The notes below the pieces were generated by a model that worked only from the letters and a program-made list of their open reading frames with translations, did not search any database and was not told the DNA's origin. Of a DNA stretch of 64,000 nucleotides, positions 43,363 to 54,389 are shown piece after piece. The first letter of the stretch is position 1. Each line of letters starts with the position of its first letter. Source of the stretch: Agarivorans aestuarii (GTDB lineage: Bacteria; Pseudomonadota; Gammaproteobacteria; Enterobacterales; Celerinatantimonadaceae); contig NZ_AP023033.1 in assembly GCF_019670125.1 (NCBI RefSeq), forward strand, positions 3,621,501 to 3,685,500. Direction: 5' to 3'. Made by a program: the position numbers and the translations under genes.

Positions 43363-46085
43363 GTACCCATGCACTTTGTCAGCAGGCCTTTTTCAATAGC
43401 CTTTTGGCTGAAACCGCCAACAAACATCTCGAGGGAGAGTCGGTCTTTCTTCCTCTTTCTACTAAGGCCAGCTTGGAGTTAAAGCTACGTTACGTATCGC
43501 CCAGCTGGCGCCACCGTTATAGCGGCGAAATCATTTTGCATGAGGCGCAAAGCCAAAGCCCAATAAGCTTTAAGCAAGCTACTACGCTGGTTGTAAATGC
43601 ACTTTACCCTGAGTTAAGCGAAGACAAAAAAGCCTTATTCTTACAGCGGGTGCAAGATTCTAATTGCTACATAAATAGCGCGGAGCAGGCACTAGCAGAG
43701 CGCTATACGCTTACGCTAGACCAGTTTATTATGTCGGAGCAAAGTTTAACTGGTGGCCACAGCATGCACCCTGCAGGTAAAAGCTGCGAGCCACTTAACC
43801 AGCAAGAGAAGACCCAATATTTACCAGAGTTTGCTGGCCAATTCTCGATAGAATGGTTTGCGGTACATAGCTCGCACTTAGCAGGCGAAAGTGAAGTTGG
43901 CGACCTGAGTGACAAGCTCAAACAGCTGTATAGCAACAGCGTTAAGATCGCCAAAGAGCCGAGCGAAATTCAATTTATCGATAAACAATGGGTGCCGTTT
44001 CCTATGCACCCCTTGCAAGCTAAAGCCTGGCGAGAAAGCCAGCAGGCTTTAAGCCTGAACGAAGTGGTAAAAGACTTGGCACTAAGCTCACCGGGCTGGA
44101 CAGCTACCTCGTCTAGCCGTGCTATTTACCAACCACAACAAGCTTGGATGTTAAAGGTTTCATTACCGGTTAAGCTCACCAACTCTTTACGCCTATTAAG
44201 CAGCAAAGAAGCCAAACGAGGCATTCAATTTTCTCAACTACTTAACAGTGAGAACGGAGCAGAGTTACGCCAACGCTTGCCAAACAGCTACTTCATCGAA
44301 GAGCCGCTTTGGGCCAGCATTAACGACATAGATGGAGAGGTGTTAGATCTTCCACTCATTAGTTTTAGAGAAAACCCCTTCCATAAATCCAATCAAGAGA
44401 AAAGCCAGTTAAACGCAGCCAATGTGTATTGTTTAGCCAGCATAAACCAAGTTAACGCCAGCCAAACTGAGCCGCAAATAGTGAGTTGGATTAAGCACCA
44501 TGCACAACAACAGCAACTGTGTTTTGAGCATGCTGCACTGCATTGGATGTCGACTTTTTGGGATAATGTAATCAAGCCACTGTGTATCGCACGTTCAGAT
44601 TATGGCTTTGTATTGCTGGCCCACCAGCAAAATATCTTGGTCAAGATTGAAGATAATTTACCTACAGGCTCAGCCTTTAGAGATTGCCAAGGTATCGGCT
44701 TAACCAGCCAAGCATTAGCATTATTCAAAGATCAACTTAGCGATGGCGTACCTGAGTACTTTATGGAAGCTGAGCAGGTTAATCCTTATCACGCTTACTA
44801 TTTGATAGGAAATACCTTACTCAACACCATCGCTGCCATCGGAGCAGGCGAGCTAATTAACGAAACCAAACTGTGGGATTTATGTCGTGACAAAATGAGT
44901 GAGCTTAGCGCCAGAAACCCAAAAGATAACTCTTTTTACAGCTATTTACTTAACTCACCAAGCCTTCACTGGAAGCGCAATTTCTATTGTTTTTTAGCCG
45001 ACCATAACGAGGCTACATTAACCGACCCGAGCCAGATTTACTGCTCTATTTCAAACCCTTTTAAACAGCAAAAAGCTGAGCAATTAAGCTTTAAAAGCTT
45101 AGCCGGAGGCCGAACTCTGTGTTTCGCAGATGAACACATCTCGGATAATGCCATTAAGTTCGAGATTCGAGAGAACGGGACTAGCCTAAGTCGGGGTTTA
45201 ATAGAAAAAGTAGGTGATTGGTGCCAACTCAGTTTTGAAGAAGATGATGCGCAGCTAAATGCGATTCATAAAACCGATGACTTACTATGGTGGAGTGCTG
45301 TTGAACATGGCTTGTTCCAACTTAAGGTAGCGGCCTTGCAAAGTAACTACTACCCCAATGCAGCCAAAGCATTAGTTGCGGAATCACAATATAAGGCTTT
45401 GAGTTTACGCCAGTTTTTGCAAACTGCGCCACTATGGCGAGAGCCGCAAGCAGCGCATCAGCCGCAAACCTTAGTGGCCACTAACGGCATAAAGCATCCT
45501 ACTCGCCCCAACAAACCAACCGGGCAAGTATTTACCCGCTATTTTTATCACCTTAAGCGACAAGTCACCTTTAGGGTGATAGACAAACAGCGAGACTTAA
45601 GCTGCTTTAACCGCTGGCACAACCACCCCATTATCTCACCGGTGTGGGAGCTAGAAGGCAGCCTTCAAAGCCATACCGAGTACCTAAGTAAAATGGTAGA
45701 TGACGCCCATCAATATGCCGTAATTGGTGAATTTGACGGCATTCCCTTTGGTTATTTTGAGGTGTATTGGACGCCGGAAGACCGCTTAGGTCCGCATTAT
45801 CAATGCCAAGATTACGACCGAGGAGTACACATACTGGTAGGCAATTTTAGCTTTAGAGGCGGCGTGTACTTTGACACTTGGGGCTCGGCCATTTTGCAGT
45901 ACTGCTTTTTAGATGAGCCCAACACCCAACGAATCATGGGCGAGCCGCGTGCCGATAATCACCGCGTAGTAAGCATTACCGAAAGACTAGGTTTAGAAAA
46001 GCAATTCGAGTTTGATTTTCCTCACAAGCGAGCGGCGCTATTGCAGTGCGACCGCGAGCGTTTTTTCACTCAATATGCGATTTAG
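43359..46085 (+). CDS. iucAB: IucA-IucB fusion: NIS synthetase plus hydroxylysine acetyltransferase
   Basis: 908 aa, near the sum of E. coli IucA (574) and IucB (315). The N-terminal 590 residues match IucA: QAFFNSLLAET, LTGGHSMHPAGKS, FPMHPLQ, TSSSRAIY, VKLTNSLRLLSSKEAKRG, GFVLLAHQQNIL, FRDCQGIGL. The C-terminal 310 residues match full-length IucB: TGQVFTRYFYHL, NRWHNHP, WELEGSLQSHTEYL, EVYWTPEDRLGPHY, DRGVHILVG, EPRADNHRV and FDFPHKRAALL. It acetylates N6-hydroxylysine and joins the product to citrate. ATG start overlaps the nitroreductase gene. No internal stop or frameshift is present. Confidence 0.94.
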   Translation: MSTHALCQQAFFNSLLAETANKHLEGESVFLPLSTKASLELKLRYVSPSWRHRYSGEIILHEAQSQSPISFKQATTLVVNALYPELSEDKKALFLQRVQDSNCYINSAEQALAERYTLTLDQFIMSEQSLTGGHSMHPAGKSCEPLNQQEKTQYLPEFAGQFSIEWFAVHSSHLAGESEVGDLSDKLKQLYSNSVKIAKEPSEIQFIDKQWVPFPMHPLQAKAWRESQQALSLNEVVKDLALSSPGWTATSSSRAIYQPQQAWMLKVSLPVKLTNSLRLLSSKEAKRGIQFSQLLNSENGAELRQRLPNSYFIEEPLWASINDIDGEVLDLPLISFRENPFHKSNQEKSQLNAANVYCLASINQVNASQTEPQIVSWIKHHAQQQQLCFEHAALHWMSTFWDNVIKPLCIARSDYGFVLLAHQQNILVKIEDNLPTGSAFRDCQGIGLTSQALALFKDQLSDGVPEYFMEAEQVNPYHAYYLIGNTLLNTIAAIGAGELINETKLWDLCRDKMSELSARNPKDNSFYSYLLNSPSLHWKRNFYCFLADHNEATLTDPSQIYCSISNPFKQQKAEQLSFKSLAGGRTLCFADEHISDNAIKFEIRENGTSLSRGLIEKVGDWCQLSFEEDDAQLNAIHKTDDLLWWSAVEHGLFQLKVAALQSNYYPNAAKALVAESQYKALSLRQFLQTAPLWREPQAAHQPQTLVATNGIKHPTRPNKPTGQVFTRYFYHLKRQVTFRVIDKQRDLSCFNRWHNHPIISPVWELEGSLQSHTEYLSKMVDDAHQYAVIGEFDGIPFGYFEVYWTPEDRLGPHYQCQDYDRGVHILVGNFSFRGGVYFDTWGSAILQYCFLDEPNTQRIMGEPRADNHRVVSITERLGLEKQFEFDFPHKRAALLQCDRERFFTQYAI

Positions 46086-46095
46086 GGATAGTAAT

Positions 46096-47412
46096 ATGAA
46101 GACTCAAAAAGTAGATCTATTAGGCGTTGGTATTGGCCCCTTTAACCTTAGTATTGCCGCGCTTGCCAGCACTAAATCGGCCCTTTCCACCTTGTTTCTA
46201 GAAAGAAAGAAGGAGTTTGCGTGGCACCCTGGCTTGTTGCTTAACGACGCAAAAATGCAAACCTCTTACTTAAAAGATTTAGTCACTGGTATAGACCCAA
46301 CCAACCCCTATAGTTTTTTAAACTACTTGGTGGAGCAGCATAAACTCTATCCATTTATTGCTTCCGGCCAATCGGTGATATCGCGCCTAGAGTTTTCTCA
46401 CTACTTAAGCTGGGCGGCCCACAGTTTGGCTAATACCCGATTTGACCAAAACGTTCAGTCAATCGAGTTTGATGGTGACCTTTTTAGCATCGAGACTGAC
46501 AATCAGTGTTATCAAAGTAAGCATTTGGTTGTAGGCACTGGCATGCAACCGCAAGTACCTGCGTTTTGCGAACCACACATAAGCAACAGCTGTTTTCATG
46601 CCAGTGAATTAGCGCTTAGAAAACCTAAATTAAGCGGTAAACGAGTAGCGATTATTGGCGGCGGGCAAACCGGTGCAGACGTATTCCAACACCTCTTCGA
46701 CAATACCTTTGGTGAGGTAAAAGAGATTAACTGGATATCGCGCCGCTCTAACATAGAGGCCTTAGATGAAAGCTGCTTTACTGACCAATACTTCATGCCA
46801 GATTACGTAGATGGTTTTTACCAACTGGCACAGCAAACCAAGAACAGTGAAGTATCGCGACAGAAGCTGACCAGCGATGGCATCACTAATGATTGCCTAC
46901 AAGGCATTTATCAACGCTTATATCACGACCGTTTTGTACTCAATAAACCGAGTTGGTGGTCTATTCAACCCAATCGTACCCTTATGTCTATGGCACATTC
47001 AGAGCTTGGTTATAAGCTGCATTTGGAACACGGTCTAACCCACGACAATACGCAAATAAACGCCGATGTAGTGATTTTATGCACCGGTTATAGCCGCGCT
47101 CTGCCGGCGTGTTTAAGTGAACTCGCCAAGCAAATTCCACTTAATCCACAAGGCCTGCCCGAGCTATGCCCCGACTTTAGCGTGAAATGGCCTGGTGCAA
47201 ATCGCAACCACATTTACATGGTTAACGCTGGCATTCATAGCCACGGTATCGCCGAGCCGCAACTAAGCTTAGCCACTTGGCGTGCGGCCAAAATACTTAA
47301 CCACGCCAGCGGCCAAAATCTCTACGATATTGAGCCCGCCGAGGCAGTCGTTGACTGGGGATTAAATGCTATAGAGCAAACCGACCAGCGTTTAGCTGCA
47401 TTAGGTTCATAG
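46096..47412 (+). CDS. iucD: L-lysine N6-monooxygenase
   Basis: 438 aa from the ATG at 46096, with AGGGA upstream; longer frames overlap the previous gene. FAD motif GVGIGPFNLSIAALA, WHPGLLLNDAKMQTSYLKDLV, the NADPH motif IIGGGQTGADVF, and ATGY-like LCTGYSRALP match IucD along its length, ending AEPQLSLATWRAAKILN. It hydroxylates lysine at N6, the first step of aerobactin synthesis. It is the last gene of the operon, 10 bases after the fusion, followed by a UUCG-loop terminator. Confidence 0.95.
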   Translation: MKTQKVDLLGVGIGPFNLSIAALASTKSALSTLFLERKKEFAWHPGLLLNDAKMQTSYLKDLVTGIDPTNPYSFLNYLVEQHKLYPFIASGQSVISRLEFSHYLSWAAHSLANTRFDQNVQSIEFDGDLFSIETDNQCYQSKHLVVGTGMQPQVPAFCEPHISNSCFHASELALRKPKLSGKRVAIIGGGQTGADVFQHLFDNTFGEVKEINWISRRSNIEALDESCFTDQYFMPDYVDGFYQLAQQTKNSEVSRQKLTSDGITNDCLQGIYQRLYHDRFVLNKPSWWSIQPNRTLMSMAHSELGYKLHLEHGLTHDNTQINADVVILCTGYSRALPACLSELAKQIPLNPQGLPELCPDFSVKWPGANRNHIYMVNAGIHSHGIAEPQLSLATWRAAKILNHASGQNLYDIEPAEAVVDWGLNAIEQTDQRLAALGS

Positions 47413-47421
47413 TTATTAATT

Positions 47422-47445
47422 GCGGCTTCGGCCGCTTTATTTCCT
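47422..47445 (+). terminator. Terminator of the aerobactin operon
   Basis: GCGGC-TTCG-GCCGC with a stable UUCG-type loop, followed by TTTATTTCCTT, ten bases after the iucD stop codon. Confidence 0.75.
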
Positions 47446-47478
47446 TCTAGCTGCCCCTAAGTAATCCACAAAGAAACA

Positions 47479-47501
47479 AGCCTCCAAAAGCTCTGGAGGC
47501 T
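47479..47501 (-). terminator. Terminator of the preT-preA operon
   Basis: AGCCTCCA pairs with TGGAGGCT. On the minus strand the stem is followed by TTGTTTCTTTG, a T-rich run, 28 bases after the preA stop. Confidence 0.65.
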
Positions 47502-47528
47502 AGTATTTATGCACTGAAACTACGGCTC

Positions 47529-48803
47529 TTATGAAGCATCTTTATAGGGGTTACGCGGGTCTTGCGTCCAGTTCATATAAGGCTTCTCGGCCTCCTTTTG
47601 CTCCATCTTAATACACTGCTCAACTGGGCAGGTGATTTGGCAAAGGTTACAGCCCACACATTTATCTTCAATTACTTCAAACGCAACACTGCCATCGGCG
47701 CGCTCTGTTTTATTGATGGCTTGGTGAGAGGTATCTTCACAGGCAATATAGCAGCGGCCGCAGCCAATACATTTGTCTTCGTCAATATCCGCTACAACCT
47801 TGTAGTTCATATTGAGGTACTTCCAATCGGTAGTATTTGGAACTGCTAGGCCTTGGAAGTCAGTGATTTTTTCATAACCCTTGCTGTCCATCCAATTAGA
47901 TAAACCCGACTTCATCTCTTCAACAATTCTAAATCCATAGATCATCGCTGCGGTACACACTTGCACCGAGCCCGACCCCAAAGAAATAAACTCTGCTGCA
48001 TCGCGCCAATTACCGATACCACCAATCCCCGAGATGGGTAAGCCCGCGGTTTCCGGATCTCGAGCAATCTCGCTCACCATGTTTAAGGCAATTGGTTTAA
48101 CAGCTGGGCCACAATAGCCACCATGAGTACTCTTACCATCTACAATCGGTCTGGCGGCCATTTGGTCTAAATCGATACCAGTAATTGAATTAATGGTGTT
48201 AATTAACGATACCGCGTCGGCGCCCCCTCGTTTTGCCGCCTGAGCTGAAAAACGGATGTCAGTAATGTTAGGTGTGAGTTTTACGATAACCGGCATGCTA
48301 CTGTAGATTTTGCACCAGCGAGTTACCATTTCTACGTATTCTGGCACTTGTCCTACCGCTGCGCCCATGCCTCGCTCGGGCATCCCATGAGGACAGCCAA
48401 AGTTAAGCTCTAAACCATCGGCTCCTGTTTGCTCAACTTGTTTTACAATTTTCTTCCAGGCTTCTTCTTCACAGGGCACCATTAGCGATACCACTAGCGC
48501 CCTATCTGGCCAGCTTTTTTTAACCGCTTCAATTTCACGTAAGTTAACTTCTAAGCTGCGATCGGTAATTAACTCGATGTTGTTAAAGCCTGCCACTTCG
48601 CCATTGTGATCATAAATAGCCGAATAACGAGATGAAACATTTACCGCTGCAGGGTCTTCGCCTAGTGTTTTCCATACCACTCCACCCCAGCCAGCTTCAT
48701 AGGCTCGTTCCACATTGTAAGCCTTGTCTGTTGGCGGAGCAGACGCTAGCCAAAATGGGTTTGGAGATTTAATTCCTGCAAATTCTATTGATAAGTCAGC
48801 CAT
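47529..48803 (-). CDS. preA: NAD-dependent dihydropyrimidine dehydrogenase subunit PreA
   Basis: 424 aa. The FMN-binding dihydroorotate-dehydrogenase-like barrel (residues 1-310) includes the catalytic-cysteine loop LNFGCPHGMPERGMG, similar to eukaryotic and Pseudomonas enzymes. The C-terminal ferredoxin domain carries two 4Fe-4S motifs, CIGCGRCYIAC and CVGCNLCQITCP. With PreT it reduces uracil and thymine to dihydropyrimidines. ATG with AGAGGTG, four bases after preT. Confidence 0.95.
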   Translation of the reverse strand: MADLSIEFAGIKSPNPFWLASAPPTDKAYNVERAYEAGWGGVVWKTLGEDPAAVNVSSRYSAIYDHNGEVAGFNNIELITDRSLEVNLREIEAVKKSWPDRALVVSLMVPCEEEAWKKIVKQVEQTGADGLELNFGCPHGMPERGMGAAVGQVPEYVEMVTRWCKIYSSMPVIVKLTPNITDIRFSAQAAKRGGADAVSLINTINSITGIDLDQMAARPIVDGKSTHGGYCGPAVKPIALNMVSEIARDPETAGLPISGIGGIGNWRDAAEFISLGSGSVQVCTAAMIYGFRIVEEMKSGLSNWMDSKGYEKITDFQGLAVPNTTDWKYLNMNYKVVADIDEDKCIGCGRCYIACEDTSHQAINKTERADGSVAFEVIEDKCVGCNLCQITCPVEQCIKMEQKEAEKPYMNWTQDPRNPYKDAS

Positions 48804-48807
48804 AATT

Positions 48808-50163
48808 TCACACCTCTACCGAATTAATATGTTGATGAATCGCTAAGGCCGCTAACTTGCCTTGCTGAACAGCTTCAACAGTAAGATCTTGTCCCTCTGC
48901 GGTGCAGTCGCCACCAGCAAACACGCCATCTAGGCTGGTAACCTGCTGGCCTACGGTAGTGATTTTGCCGTTACTTAGAGTGGGAATTAGCTGCTCTTTT
49001 TCGGGGTAAGCAAATTTTTGCCCCACCGCTTTGAACACAGCAGAGCAAGCAATATCAAAGGTTTGCTCGCTATCTTTTAATTGCCCGTCTTCACTGTAGG
49101 TTTTCCTAAAGGTCATACTGCGTAGCACACCATCATGGTCGAGATTAATCTTCTCGGGTTTGGCCCAGGTTTTTATTCTCACCTGATGATTTTTAGCAAT
49201 TTGTTGTTCGTGTTTGGTGGCGCTCATTTGTTCTTCACCACGGCGATAAACTAAGGTAACTTCTTCGGTGCCTAAACGTTTAAGCTGGCATGCCATGTCT
49301 ATTGCGGTATTACCCGCCCCAATAACCACTGCGCTTTCCGGCGGGATATCGAGTTGATTGAGGTCACTGGCTTGGCGCAACTCTCTAATAAAATCAACAG
49401 CATTAATCACTTGAGGATGTACTTCGTTCACCAACATTAATGACTGCACATCTTGTAGGCCCAAGGCCAAGAACACTGCGTCAAACTTGTCTTTTAGTTG
49501 CTCTAGGCTGATGTCTTTTCCTAAAGCTGTTTCGGTATGTAAGGTAATACCGCCGATACTTAATATAAAATCTACTTCTTTTTGGGCAAAGTTGTCGGTG
49601 AGCTTATATTTGGCAATGCCATACTCATTTAGGCCACCAGCTTTGGATGCAGCTTCGAAAATTTCCACATCATTACCCAACATCGCTAAACGGTGAGCAC
49701 AACTTAAACCGGCTGGTCCAGCCCCTACAACAGCTACGGTTTTTCCGGTAGCAGCTTCACGCTTAAAGGGATGACCAACAAATACCGCGTTGTCTGTCGC
49801 ATGACGTTGCAATAGGCCAATCTTCACCGGAGCCTGTTCTTGTTCTTTGTTTCGAACACATGCTTGTTCACACAGTATTTCCGTTGGACACACCCGCGCA
49901 CAGCTGCCACCCATAATGTTTTCTTGGTAAATGGTTTTGGCGGCGCCAGTTAAGTCATCAGCATGAATACTGGCAATAAAACTAGGAATGTTAATTTTTG
50001 AAGGGCAAGCGGTTATGCAAGGCGCGTCGTAGCAATAATAACAACGCGAACTTTCTATTCCGGCTTGGCGGGCACTTAACGCAGGGTTGATGTCCTTGAA
50101 CATTTGATCAAGCGCTAGCTGCTGTTGCGAATAGCCTTGCGGCTTCTCCATACTCATCACCAT
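48808..50163 (-). CDS. preT: NAD(P)-dependent dihydropyrimidine dehydrogenase subunit PreT
   Basis: 451 aa. The N-terminal iron-sulfur domain has CYYCYDAPCITACPSKINI and CARVCPTEILCEQACV. The FAD motif is VAVVGAGPAGLSCAHR and the NAD(P) motif AVVIGAGNTAIDMA; GGDCTAEG is near the end. It passes electrons from NAD(P)H to PreA. Translation starts at ATG with AAGGAGA. A RutR-type palindrome lies 79 bases upstream of the start codon. Confidence 0.95.
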   Translation of the reverse strand: MVMSMEKPQGYSQQQLALDQMFKDINPALSARQAGIESSRCYYCYDAPCITACPSKINIPSFIASIHADDLTGAAKTIYQENIMGGSCARVCPTEILCEQACVRNKEQEQAPVKIGLLQRHATDNAVFVGHPFKREAATGKTVAVVGAGPAGLSCAHRLAMLGNDVEIFEAASKAGGLNEYGIAKYKLTDNFAQKEVDFILSIGGITLHTETALGKDISLEQLKDKFDAVFLALGLQDVQSLMLVNEVHPQVINAVDFIRELRQASDLNQLDIPPESAVVIGAGNTAIDMACQLKRLGTEEVTLVYRRGEEQMSATKHEQQIAKNHQVRIKTWAKPEKINLDHDGVLRSMTFRKTYSEDGQLKDSEQTFDIACSAVFKAVGQKFAYPEKEQLIPTLSNGKITTVGQQVTSLDGVFAGGDCTAEGQDLTVEAVQQGKLAALAIHQHINSVEV

Positions 50164-50241
50164 GGAATCTCCTTATCTTTTTTATTACTGAGACGTGCAT
50201 CTCTAGTTGTATAAAAATAAGGCAAAGCTCATGCCACCTCC

Positions 50242-50255
50242 TGACCACGCGGTCA
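50242..50255. promoter_or_regulatory. RutR-type operator upstream of preT
   Basis: TGACCACGCGGTCA is a near-perfect palindrome (TGACC-N4-GGTCA, flanked by C and G that extend it to 16 bases). It fits the RutR consensus TTGACCA-N2-TGGTCAA and lies between preT and the rutR-like gene, so it may control both. Confidence 0.82.
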
Positions 50256-50458
50256 GAAGATTACTTTGAAATAATCAATATCATCATATCCATTTGTTTT
50301 TTATGGATAATTAAGCCACTTTCCAGCTAAAAATAACTTAGCACTATTACAACTGCTGCAATTACACGGTATGCTTTAGTTAGGCTACTTGCTCACTTTA
50401 AAGGCAAACAGCTACATAATAGTGCAATAAGTGCTCTTACATTGAGAAACCAATTAGT

Positions 50459-51109
50459 ATGAAAACTCCGCCGCCAGGCAAAGCAAAACGCCGTAAGCTC
50501 GCCGATATTCGCAAAGACAACTTGAAGCAAATTTTAGAGGTAGCAGAAAAGCTATTTGCTCAAAATGGCTATAGCGCTACTACCATTGCAGCCATCGCAG
50601 CCGAAGCTAACTTACCAAAAGCAAATGTGCTCTATTACTTCAAAACTAAAGAAGCCTTATATAAGGGTGTTTTAAGCCAACTATTGGTGGTTTGGATGAG
50701 CCACATGGATGAAATGACAGCCGATAACCACCCCAAGCTGGCGCTACGCCAATACATATTGCAAAAAATGACGCTATCTAAAGAGCACCCAAATGCCTCT
50801 CGAATATTTGCTGCCGAAATCCTACATGGTGCGCCTTACTTGCGTGAGCAATTAGCCACCGAGCTAAAACAACAGTTTGATAAAACCTGTCAGGTATTTA
50901 GGGAATGGATCGCCAAGCAATGGATGGATCCCATCAACCCAGAGCACCTGCTATTTATGATTTGGTCGTCTACTCAAGCTTACGCCGATTATGCAATGCA
51001 AAGCAGTATGATGATGGATAAAGAGAAGTTGGAAGAAAGCGACTACGAGGAAGGCGTTGAGTTTCTCACACGCATGGTACTTAAAGGTTGTGGCGTTAAA
51101 CTATTCTAA
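50459..51109 (+). CDS. rutR: TetR-family regulator, RutR type
   Basis: 216 aa. The HTH comprises AEKLFAQNGYSATTIAAIA and LPKANVLYYFKTKEALY. The C-terminal ligand domain contains ASRIFAAEILHGAPYL and INPEHLLFMIWSSTQAYADYA, matching E. coli RutR, which binds uracil and controls pyrimidine use. It sits among preTA, amidohydrolase and dihydropyrimidinase operons that each carry a RutR-type operator, making it the probable uracil- or thymine-responsive repressor. ATG start. Confidence 0.88.
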   Translation: MKTPPPGKAKRRKLADIRKDNLKQILEVAEKLFAQNGYSATTIAAIAAEANLPKANVLYYFKTKEALYKGVLSQLLVVWMSHMDEMTADNHPKLALRQYILQKMTLSKEHPNASRIFAAEILHGAPYLREQLATELKQQFDKTCQVFREWIAKQWMDPINPEHLLFMIWSSTQAYADYAMQSSMMMDKEKLEESDYEEGVEFLTRMVLKGCGVKLF

Positions 51110-51195
51110 TAAAACAATAGCTTAACACCACAAGAAACTAACAGAGCAAGCAATATTACTCAGTACTCTAGCTAGCCTTTTTCGTTAATTTAAGT

Positions 51196-52464
51196 TCAAG
51201 CTAAGTCACTTGCCAGCATCGTACTATCTTCACTAACTTGTTCAGCCATTGTTAGCATGGCATTTAATAATACCGAGCAGCCCGCTTCACATTCTTCTTG
51301 GGTTGTGCTCTCAATTTCGTTATGACTAATCCCATCTAGACAAGGGGTGAAAATCATTCCAGTAGGGGCAAAGTCGGAGACATAACAGGCGTCGTGTCCG
51401 GCACCGGCGATAATATCCATATGGCTGTACCCTAGTTTAGCCGTCGCGTTTCTTACTGCTTCGACACAAGCCTTGTCAAAGTGAATAGGCTCATAATACC
51501 AAAACGGATCCAGCTCAATTGCTACTTCAGTTTGCGCGGCTAACTCAGCAACAAAATCACTCAGCTCTTTATCCATAGCACTAAGCTCTTCATCCAAGGG
51601 ATGGCGTAAATCAATACTCATTTCAATTTTACCGGGAATGGTATTTCTAGAGTTGGGCCTAACATTAACAAAGCCTACAGTTCCACACCCCGGGGGGTGA
51701 GCTTTGGCAATGTCTTCTACCTTTTGAATGAGCTGAGTACTGGCCAACAGCGCATCTTTACGCAAGTGCATTGGAGTAGTACCAGCGTGTGACTCTCGAC
51801 CCGTTAACGTAGCATTAAACCAGCGCTGCCCCTGACCTCCGGTCACTACACCAATCTGTTTTTCTTCTGCCTCTAAGTAGGGACCTTGTTCAATATGCGT
51901 TTCGAAAAAGGCATGGAACTGTCTACCTGTTACTGGGACATCTCCGGCAAAGCCTATTCGCTGCAGCTCGTCACCTAAACGCAATCCATCAACATCACGA
52001 CTGTCCAATATCTCTTGCAGACTAAAGCGGCCAGACACCACCCCAGACCCCATCATTGCTGGTGCGAATCGCGAGCCTTCTTCATTAGTCCATACCGATA
52101 TTTCAATAGGATGTTTGGTTTTAATGCCAAGATCATTGAGTGAGCGCACCACTTCTAGGCCAGACAGAACCCCAAAAACACCATCAAATTTTCCGCCCGA
52201 AGGTTGGGTATCTAAGTGACTGCCTGTTCCAACAGGCGCTAAACTCATATCTTCACCGGGACGCACACAAAATATGTTGCCAACCTGATCAACACTTACC
52301 GTACACCCGGCTTCTTCAGCCCACTTAATGTAAAGCTCGCGACCTTGCTTATCGAGATCAGTTAAGGCTAAGCGCTTGCACCCCCCTTTGGCTGTGGCAC
52401 CTATTTTTGCCATTTCCATTAAACTGTCCCACAAGCGGTCACTATTAATTTTAAAGCTACTCAT
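51196..52464 (-). CDS. Beta-ureidopropionase-type M20 amidohydrolase
   Basis: 422 aa from the ATG at 52464, five bases after GGAGG; longer frames run into the operator and are unlikely. M20 dinuclear-zinc motifs: GSHLDTQPSGGKFDGVFG, WTNEEGSRF, FFETHIEQGPYLE, GRESHAGTTPM and GAGHDACYVS. The family includes N-carbamoyl-amino-acid hydrolases, allantoate amidohydrolases and N-carbamoyl-beta-alanine hydrolases. Next to preTA and dihydropyrimidinase it should cut N-carbamoyl-beta-alanine to beta-alanine, CO2 and ammonia. Confidence 0.9.
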   Translation of the reverse strand: MSSFKINSDRLWDSLMEMAKIGATAKGGCKRLALTDLDKQGRELYIKWAEEAGCTVSVDQVGNIFCVRPGEDMSLAPVGTGSHLDTQPSGGKFDGVFGVLSGLEVVRSLNDLGIKTKHPIEISVWTNEEGSRFAPAMMGSGVVSGRFSLQEILDSRDVDGLRLGDELQRIGFAGDVPVTGRQFHAFFETHIEQGPYLEAEEKQIGVVTGGQGQRWFNATLTGRESHAGTTPMHLRKDALLASTQLIQKVEDIAKAHPPGCGTVGFVNVRPNSRNTIPGKIEMSIDLRHPLDEELSAMDKELSDFVAELAAQTEVAIELDPFWYYEPIHFDKACVEAVRNATAKLGYSHMDIIAGAGHDACYVSDFAPTGMIFTPCLDGISHNEIESTTQEECEAGCSVLLNAMLTMAEQVSEDSTMLASDLA

Positions 52465-52550
52465 CATGGCCTCCAATAACCAAACTACGCCTAGTACTAA
52501 GCAGTAAAGTAACAAATCAGTTCTATACGAGATGGACACATGCAAACTAC

Positions 52551-52564
52551 TGACCACGCGGACA
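52551..52564. promoter_or_regulatory. RutR-type operator upstream of the amidohydrolase gene
   Basis: TGACCACGCGGACA matches the preT operator at 13 of 14 positions and lies 87 bases before the amidohydrolase start codon. Confidence 0.78.
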
Positions 52565-54352
<1,788 letters not shown>

Positions 54353-54389
54353 TTATTTACCGAGTTAATCGCAAGATAGAGGGACAACA

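Noticed and set aside
52465-52557. N-terminal extension of the amidohydrolase
   Set aside because: The extra hydrophobic residues are absent from the family, and this reading would place the start codon inside the RutR-type operator; the ATG at 52464 follows GGAGG.
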